Assembly: GCA_917880725.1 (NCBI GenBank)
Contig: OU862886.1
Location: 16,088,501-16,152,500, forward strand
Source of the DNA: Selenia dentaria
Lineage: Eukaryota; Arthropoda; Insecta; Lepidoptera; Geometridae
Direction of reading: 5' to 3'
DNA length: 64,000 nt
Each line of letters opens with the position of its first letter. The stretch's first letter is position 1. The notes beneath the pieces were generated by a model. It did no database searches. It was given only the letters and a program-made list of their open reading frames with translations, and was not told the origin of the DNA. This document shows positions 57,190-64,000 of the stretch, piece by piece. A program made the position numbers and the translations under genes.

Positions 57190-58630
57190 CTCTATCGCCT
57201 AATAATATGTTTTATAATGATTTACTTGCATTTTTGTGAGATATCGGGTTACAAGGTAATACCAATTAAATGTTTTCCCAATACTAAGCAATGGACGCGT
57301 AAAGCACCATAACAAATGTCCCCTAACTACCACATGAGAGGAGTAGCGATCTATTTGATTCGATACGCGCACGCATTTGGGGGCTTGTTGACTATAAATA
57401 AATAATTAAGAATGGCGATTGTTAAATGATTAAAATCCATCACTACTACTGTAGCGTCGCACAGTTGGTACAGTTCTGCATAACACTACAGTTCACTCTT
57501 TGCCTCAATTCACAAAATCTGGCACTGCATTAGTAGATACTTCCCACCAAGTCATATACATGCTATATATAGAGTTAACGTTGGGATAAAAATCATATAA
57601 AGTATACGCGATGTACCTACCTATACAGTTTAAAGCCGTTAGATTTTAAGTCAAGAATTGCAATAACCTAAGAAATTGTTAGGGTTATCTGATTTATTTG
57701 CTTCCGTTCTTCAGGGGGCACGTGCTTATCGGTTGCGGTAGTTATCTTAGAACAACAGTAGTTAGGCCATATCAGGTAGATACACACGTAGCCCGAATAG
57801 CTCAAACTCCTCTTGAGAGAGGCCCGAATCCAAGCAGTAGGAACAAAAGGCTTAGTATGCTTTTCTACTGATGACAAAAAAGACAAATTCTTTTGTTTTT
57901 GTATGTCTTTAAAATTCAACACGCACGTGTGTCTGTATCTTTGATAAGTACCCTTATCAAATAAATTAACTTTGTTTCTTCAACACAGTGAAAATAACAA
58001 GAATTTAATTAAAGAACAAATGAGCAAAATGAAATAATACAATACGCACAAAGCATCTGTTCGATTCGTTACCTGGCAAATCTAAATTTTCTTTTAAACA
58101 CAAAAGGAATTCAAAAAGGTAGAGGCTACCGAGGCTGGAATCAAAACGTAGCACGCGAACCGGCAAATTAAAAATAAATATTAAGGAACGTCAGAATGTT
58201 ACGGGCAAAAAAAATACAGAGCCAGATCGAAAGGTGTACATCGTTCTTGTTCTTCGCTTTTTAAAGTGAGTAAGTACTTTACTCAACAGAAAATACAATA
58301 CATATTTATTTCTATATATAATATCTAAATATATATAATATACATTTAATACAAAACTTATCATTTAGACACTACTTTCACTATCTTTCATATTTTCATT
58401 AAAATTACTAATAATCTACGGGGCATTATACCAGACTCCAGACTGCTATTGAGAATTTCTTTTTCAGGAATGTCCAATAATGGTCCGACCCGGGTAATAA
58501 TACTTCATATTTTTATTCATGATATTAATTATCATGAACAAAAAATGTATGAATTAAACTGACGTAGATACACTAACGTTTCCGGGACGCGAAGGGTTAA
58601 AAGCTCGAAATCCTTAAACGGCGCTCCTAC
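57190..58630. other. Non-coding DNA, nothing recognised
   Basis: Chance frames only, for example 57668-57922. Confidence 0.4.
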
Positions 58631-58634
58631 CACT

Positions 58635-58678
58635 ATACCAAGACCATGCGAGTGAAGCCGCTGACGGGTCAGCTAGTG
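58635..58678 (+). repeat. Helitron-like 3' terminus
   Basis: CCAAGACCATGCGAGTGAAG then GACGGGTCAGCTAGT. It is shared, inverted, with 37014-37055. The 5' limit was not found. Confidence 0.45.
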
Positions 58679-58679
58679 T

Positions 58680-60272
58680 TTTATAAAATGTCTCTTTTTT
58701 TTCCATAAGTATTTTTAGTTTCCATACGCCAAATCATATCCATACAGGAAAATCTACCCGAAATACGGTCGCAACGATGTCTTTTCACAGACGGTGAGTA
58801 TCTTTAGGTAGGTGAATATTCTTGTGAAGTGGAGGGAATTAATTTAACCCGCTGCGGGGTTACACGACATGGCGTAATTGAAAAGTTCGTCCCTTGTCGC
58901 CATTTGCCGCCCGCCGCCGCTGTTACGCCGCCGAAGGCAACCTATCTTTGCGACAATCGCGTTTTACGTGGTGAAATGATTACACCGAGGTAGAAACAGC
59001 CTGCGAGATTTTTTCTGAGATTACATTTCTATGTTTCCAAATTATGAGTTATTTGATTGATATTTTTCTTAGGGATTCGAAACTATACGAGACATTTTTG
59101 TGGTATAGGTACGAAGTATGAATAAAATTTAGTTTTCACATAATTGTTTAGGTACTTACTTTAGGCTTTTTCTTATACTCTTACTTTTAGAATAGCGACT
59201 TGAATAGGCACCGGTGCCTATACCTACTATAGTTACATATATACTTATATCGTAATTGTTTTAGAATAGCTATGGCCCACAGTTTCACCCGCGTGGTGCC
59301 GATGATGATGATGATGATGATAATGATGATGATGATGATGGTGGAAACGCATCCTATATATTATTCCAGCGTCTCCTCTATCTACATACTATTCAGTAGT
59401 TTAGGCGTGAACTAGTAGGTAACAAACGTCAATACGTACAAACTTTAGCGTTTACGTTAGTAGGATAAAGGAATTTATACGTATAAGTGCCAACATTGCT
59501 AAAGAGGGTTCGAAAATATAACCCGTTAACTTTTCCGAGAAAATTGAAATGTATCAGTAACTTTGTGAAGTAGAAGCCTGGCTTGCTCTCAGTTTGATTG
59601 ATTTTTAATTAATTTTATGAAGTTAAATTGGGGATTATGTTTATTTGATCTCTCAAAAAGAGAGAGGTGGCTTTGATTTCAAATGAATCTTATTGAAAAT
59701 GAAAAAGATTAAATTGTGAATAAGAAATAATTCATTAATATTTTAGGACATTGCAGGTTAATTAAACATACCTACATACTCGTAAGTGCTTTAAGTTTCG
59801 TTTACTTCATATGAGATGTCATTAATTATGAATTGAGTAATGATATATTGACTAAAAAATATTACATATTACATTTACTTACAAAATAGCACGCAATATT
59901 GATTAAAAATACGGTGAACTTTTGAACTAAGCACCAAATATAATTTATATGTTATATGCATTGTTATATTGCTGAATTTTTCATCCTATATGAGATGAAT
60001 ATGAATTTCATTCAAATACGAGTATGAAGTCAAGTAATCGAGTAACAAATGGAAACGTGTTCGAATATAAGGCATTACTTTATTTATTTTGTTTATGTTG
60101 TCTTCTTTACTAATGATAATTGTATTCTTATTCTTGCCGGAATGCCCCGTTACTTAAATACGATTTTTTCACACTTGAATATATAGATAGATATTTGACA
60201 CAATTTGTATGGACATTATGTCAAATATCTATCGGTAGTAAGGAAAACTAGATAGATTATTGAAAACGACTG
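58680..60272. other. Non-coding DNA with a GC-rich block and a repeat relative
   Basis: 58840-58985 is GC-rich with no reading frame of note. 59275-59465 is a relative of the 31.0-31.5 kb repeat with a GATGAT microsatellite. 60187-60234 is a hairpin with 15-bp arms. Confidence 0.45.
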
Positions 60273-61395
60273 TTATGCCCGTTTTCACTAACAATGAGTG
60301 AGGCAGTGCCTAATTAGGCAACTCCTAATGTAAGCAAACTCCTAAGCATCATTTTTCGTTTCACCAATACATCCGTACACAAGGTTTATCGTAAATAATA
60401 AGTTGCCTTAATTTACGATACTTGTCTATGGTTTCGTTTCTTCAGTTGAGATTTTGGCGAGTGACAGACAAATATTAGTACTTGGGTTTCGTGGGTTTCT
60501 TGATATTTCTTCTTGAAATCATCGCATGTCGTGTTATTTTAGTAAATTATATTACCAATTATAATATATATAATATAATTATTAAGTGTTACAACTATTA
60601 ATAATTTTATATACAAATTTAATAGCCACAGCCGCAGTGGGCACGCTCAATTCATGAGCGTCAGCTATGGCTTGAAGATGAGTTCCAGTGGCATAAAATC
60701 TTAGAGCTATTAATAATTGTTGTGCTGGCTGGGGCCACACTTTCATTTCTGTAAAAGTAATAATTTTGTTTATCAAACAACTGCCTCTTTAAAAGAGTAC
60801 CTAAGCACTTAGGCATTTCAACGACGATGGTACTCTGAATATAGGTATGATTATCTTAGTGATGGTAGACTACTAGAGGGAATCTTTAGTTCAGCAGGGC
60901 ACATAGATTAGGTAGTAATGAAAATTAGACTACAGAGATTGGACTTACCGGTTACTATCAAATCAAACTCCAAATATTCATCGATTTGTTAATGTAATAT
61001 GAACAACACCGTGTCTTTGGACATTCTGTATCTTTTAAAAAAGTCTTCCTAGGTCGAATCACTCGTGGTCTAGTATTAATATGCAAAACCATGTCATATA
61101 TGTTGTATAAAAACTCCATAAACTCTAATAACTCCTCAGAACTCATGTTAAAAACTTCTAATTGAATGTTTATAACCGAAACTCGGTGGCTGTCAGTATA
61201 CCTAAAACCTATTTTAGGGGTTGCGTAGCGTTTACGCACCGCCAAATCGGCGTCGTAACTTTAGGAGACGCCTAACATCGTTAGGTGGTTATGGTGGTGG
61301 TATGGTTGGTGAAACGATTTTTTGCTCTAGACAATTCTTAAATATTTAAGCATCTGATTTAGGCGACTCCTAGGGTTAGTGAACACGCATAAAAA
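60273..61395 (-). mobile_element. PIF/Harbinger element, internally deleted
   Basis: Inverted ends with TTCACTAAC near 60281-60293 and GGTTAGTGAAC near 61374-61385 are followed inwards by AGGCAACTCCTAA and AGGCGACTCCTAG blocks. The minus strand keeps only transposase fragments. Confidence 0.65.
60582..61245 (-). pseudogene. Harbinger transposase fragments
   Basis: 61245-60958 contains SSEELLEFMEFLYN and RPRVIRPRKTF, matching the N-terminal region of Harbinger nucleases in part. 60776-60582 begins with a segment EMKVWPQPAQQLLIALRFYA that matches the QQLL.ALRFYATG helix preceding a helix-turn-helix (LQAIADAHELSVPTAA). The catalytic DDE half is missing, so it cannot be active. Introns between the pieces are possible. 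Confidence 0.65.
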
Positions 61396-62455
61396 CATAA
61401 TAAACGTTAGCATTAGTGTATCAACACAACTAGTAAAAGTTATGTTCATCCATGATAAGTAATAATGAACGTTTTGTACCGTATTGTGTACGCAACGTGA
61501 GCGAGCGTTCTAATAAAACTTAACTTAGAATATAAATATTTTTTGAATGAAAACATAGTATCTAAATATGAATCAGGGTTTTGTTACAATACCTTACTTA
61601 TACGTATACGTGAAAATACGTCTCGTATAACCCTTTCCGCCTCCCCACATGCAGGTGACGTAAGCTATATATAACAGCAGCAAGTAATGGTCTATCTTCA
61701 AAACATGTATAAAACTTGGCAATATAGTTAATACAAATCTTGATACTCTAGAACTTAATATGTAGGTAAGTTTGTTACAGTTCGTAGATCACTACTGGAT
61801 CTTATTATATAAGTTATATAATATTGGATTATTGGAAGGAGTTTGAAGAAGTATTGGATACTGGATATATAATATTGGACAAAACGGCCTAAATAAAATT
61901 AAATATATGAGACAAACACAGAGGCATAGGTCTGATGGATCTATAACTTCATTCAGTGTACCCTTTCCTCCTCACAGACAAATTACTCCGTACTCTATAT
62001 GTCGACAGTACCGACCATAGTTAATTCCGTATCACTTTTTCATATGACTTTTTCAAATCACGAAAGCTCAATAGACTTTTTACTTCGAGCATATTTGATC
62101 GAAGCTAATAACTTTTAGTTGTAATACAAAAGTCCAGTAGGACTTTCGCAGAGACCGCCTGGAACAGCACACCATTGCCAGTTATTCAACCATGACGCAG
62201 TAGTTTGCTAACATTACTGTATTTATGTATGTATATATATTCAGGGCAATATTTCCAGCGATATTACAGGGCAAGAGATTTAACATCGTATATCTAGGGT
62301 GCCTAGCGCAAGATTGCCAAGCAGGGTTTTGAACTTTTGTGCTTTAAAATGTTTCGGGCAAGCGTGACGCTTTAAACTTCAGGCGAGCGACTTACTTGTC
62401 TCGTCACCGATTGATACAAAAAAACTTTAGATGATTTTAATAGGAATATATTGAT
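61396..62455. other. Non-coding DNA, nothing recognised
   Basis: AT-rich with no convincing signal. Confidence 0.4.
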
Positions 62456-62457
62456 TA

Positions 62458-62660
62458 CTAGCGATTGCCTTTGACTTCTTTCGCAGAGCAGTTTCGGCTT
62501 TCGGCCTAAGCTCCCGTATTTTCTTGGTTTTTCTTTCATAAGAATTTTCTCGTGACAATAATTACAACAACAAATAAAGAATTAGCGAGATTGTTCCATC
62601 CGTTCTCAAGTTATTGCGTGATCAGGAGAAATAGGGGTTCATTTTTATATAAACCTATAG
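62458..62660 (-). mobile_element. Helitron-like family H2, copy 3
   Basis: Begins CTAGCGATTGCC, includes TTCGGCTTTCGGCCTAAG and CCATCCGTTCTCAAGTTAT, and ends near GGGGTTCATTTTTATATA. It shares these with the copies at 41485 and 45936. Confidence 0.7.
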
Positions 62661-63004
62661 AAGATAGAAGATAATTGTCATGATAGCTCAGACATAATAA
62701 GTTCCAAAGTTACATGAACATTTCCTAGCCCGGGAAGGTAGTTAGTTATTCAGTGTATAACAGTAGTCGGGGCACGTCAGGGTGGCAAGTTTGTCGGGTT
62801 CATGTTGACGCTCGGCCGACATCAATTCGCTCTGTTTGCGGAACGATATTGGAGTTAGCTGATTGGCTCCACCCGACGGACTTGACAAACTAAATGATCC
62901 CCCCGAAATTCGGATGAGTAGCTTTTGCTGTATTTTCACGATTATTTTGCTTACCATAAAATTGTTTTTATGAAATTTAAGGATACCATTCATTGGAATG
63001 TATA

Positions 63005-63826
63005 CAGGTTGGTTTTTTGAGAAGGGCGGCCATGGCAAAGTCCGGAACCACGAGAGTTAGAGAAAAATAGCGAAAGGAGACATGCCCTCGATTTATAAGA
63101 AAACAATAACTGTATATTTAGTTTTTTTTAATCTTTTACTTTTGACGGAAATCGACCCGAATGATTTTTCAAAACAAAAGACACCTCATGTATTACTAAA
63201 CTAATGGATTCTGTTGCTGATAAAGATCAATCTTCGCAAATAAATAAATTACTAAAAATGAAAGGAAATAGCAAATTTTTACTATTTTGTATTTTTACAC
63301 GGTCTCACTCAATTTTTAGCCGCTGTGTGCGAAACTCATTTGTTTTATTAGCGGGATATACTGTGATACTTAAAAAGCTTACTTAGCTTACTTATTTACA
63401 GCTAACAATGCTCATTGCTTCATATTTTCTCGAGGATAAATCCTGTCATGGTATTAAATGCAGTAAGGTCTTCAGAGAGGCGTATAAAATTATGCATTGG
63501 AGTCAATGGAAAAGTTTTGAGCAACTTATTAGTTAGGTAAAATTGAGATATTTAACGAAACTTGTAAAATACTATTTCCTTTCATTTTTAGTAATGCATT
63601 TCTTTGCAAAGATTGATCTTTATCAGCAACAGAATCCATTAGTTTAATACAGATGATTTAAAAAAAATCATCCGTATCGATTTTTGTCAAAAGTAAAAGA
63701 TTAAAAAAAATAAGTGTGCAGTTATTGTTTTCTTATAAATCGAGGACATGTCTCCTTTCACGATTTTTCTCTAACTCTCGTGGTTTTGGACTTGGCCATG
63801 ACCGCCCTTCTCAAAAAACCAACCTG
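63005..63826. mobile_element. Tc1-like element with about 260-bp inverted repeats
   Basis: Left arm 63005-63271 and right arm 63572-63826 are inverted copies at about 85-90% identity, both starting CAGGTTGGTTTTTTGAGAAG. TA lies outside each end (63003-63004, 63827-63828). The 300-bp middle has no coding capacity, and the frames at 62742-63038 and 63204-63386 are by-products. Confidence 0.85.
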
Positions 63827-64000
63827 TACAGTTTAAATAAGAAGCGATAAATATATTGCACCTATACATAGACATCGGTTTTCGAAGATATAAGTGTTAC
63901 AAGTTGTATTGTTGTCACAAATTACTAGTATATAATATATAAAAATATCTCTTTAAAGACTGCTCAGGTATATTTTATTTATGTAAACATACAAATCTAC

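Noticed and set aside
62742..63038. 98-codon minus-strand frame near the right end
   Set aside because: It runs from unique DNA into the inverted repeat arm, with no recognised domain.

Overview
The window looks like nuclear DNA from a lepidopteran (moth or butterfly). It is AT-rich with many small mobile elements. Its two host genes are split by introns and encode insect-type proteins. Nothing in it is bacterial: no operons, rRNA, tRNA genes or CRISPR. The species cannot be named from the sequence.

Host genes. (1) On the + strand at 7934-16843 lies a complete six-exon gene for a CHORDC1/Morgana-type HSP90 co-chaperone. It has two CHORD zinc modules, a CS domain and 350 residues, and all splice phases agree. 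(2) On the - strand at 19041-30952 lie the last seven coding exons of a nuclear receptor that I identify as dissatisfaction (dsf, NR2E group). They run from just after the DNA-binding domain to the AF-2 helix and stop codon. The zinc-finger exons are not in the window, so the intron upstream of 30952 exceeds 33 kb and most of 31-64 kb is probably dsf intron or 5' region. The two genes converge, with opposing AATAAA signals about 30 bp apart near 17943-17979.

Mobile layer. 1-805: 3' part of an RTE-type LINE with an internal deletion. 3740-4215: Tc1-like remnant. 4225-5965: Jockey-like LINE. The CHORDC1 gene holds a mariner (8703-9915) in intron 1, a nearly full-length RTE LINE with a 9-bp target duplication (10746-13901) in intron 2, and a small TIR element in its 3' UTR. 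The dsf introns hold a mariner with perfect outer TIRs (22602-23912), a complete ORF1-only retroposon with an 8-bp target duplication (24250-25653), and three copies of one MITE family. Further right are a Crypton-like tyrosine recombinase gene with a single nonsense codon (32517-33736), a GC-rich retroposon with 34-bp tandem repeats and an 11-bp target duplication (39143-39904), a 3.8-kb TIR transposon with a decayed GGQN-type transposase (46563-50399), a TTAA-flanked element with tandem hairpins (56533-57060), a PIF/Harbinger deletion derivative (60273-61395) and a Tc1-like element with about 260-bp terminal inverted repeats (63005-63826). Helitron 3' ends, SINE heads and LINE tails are scattered between them.

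Most promising for novelty are the ORF1-only retroposon, the 46.5-50.4 kb transposon with its repeated TGTCGGTTAG motif, the Crypton-like gene, and a 69-bp micro-element found at two sites, once nested in a MITE.
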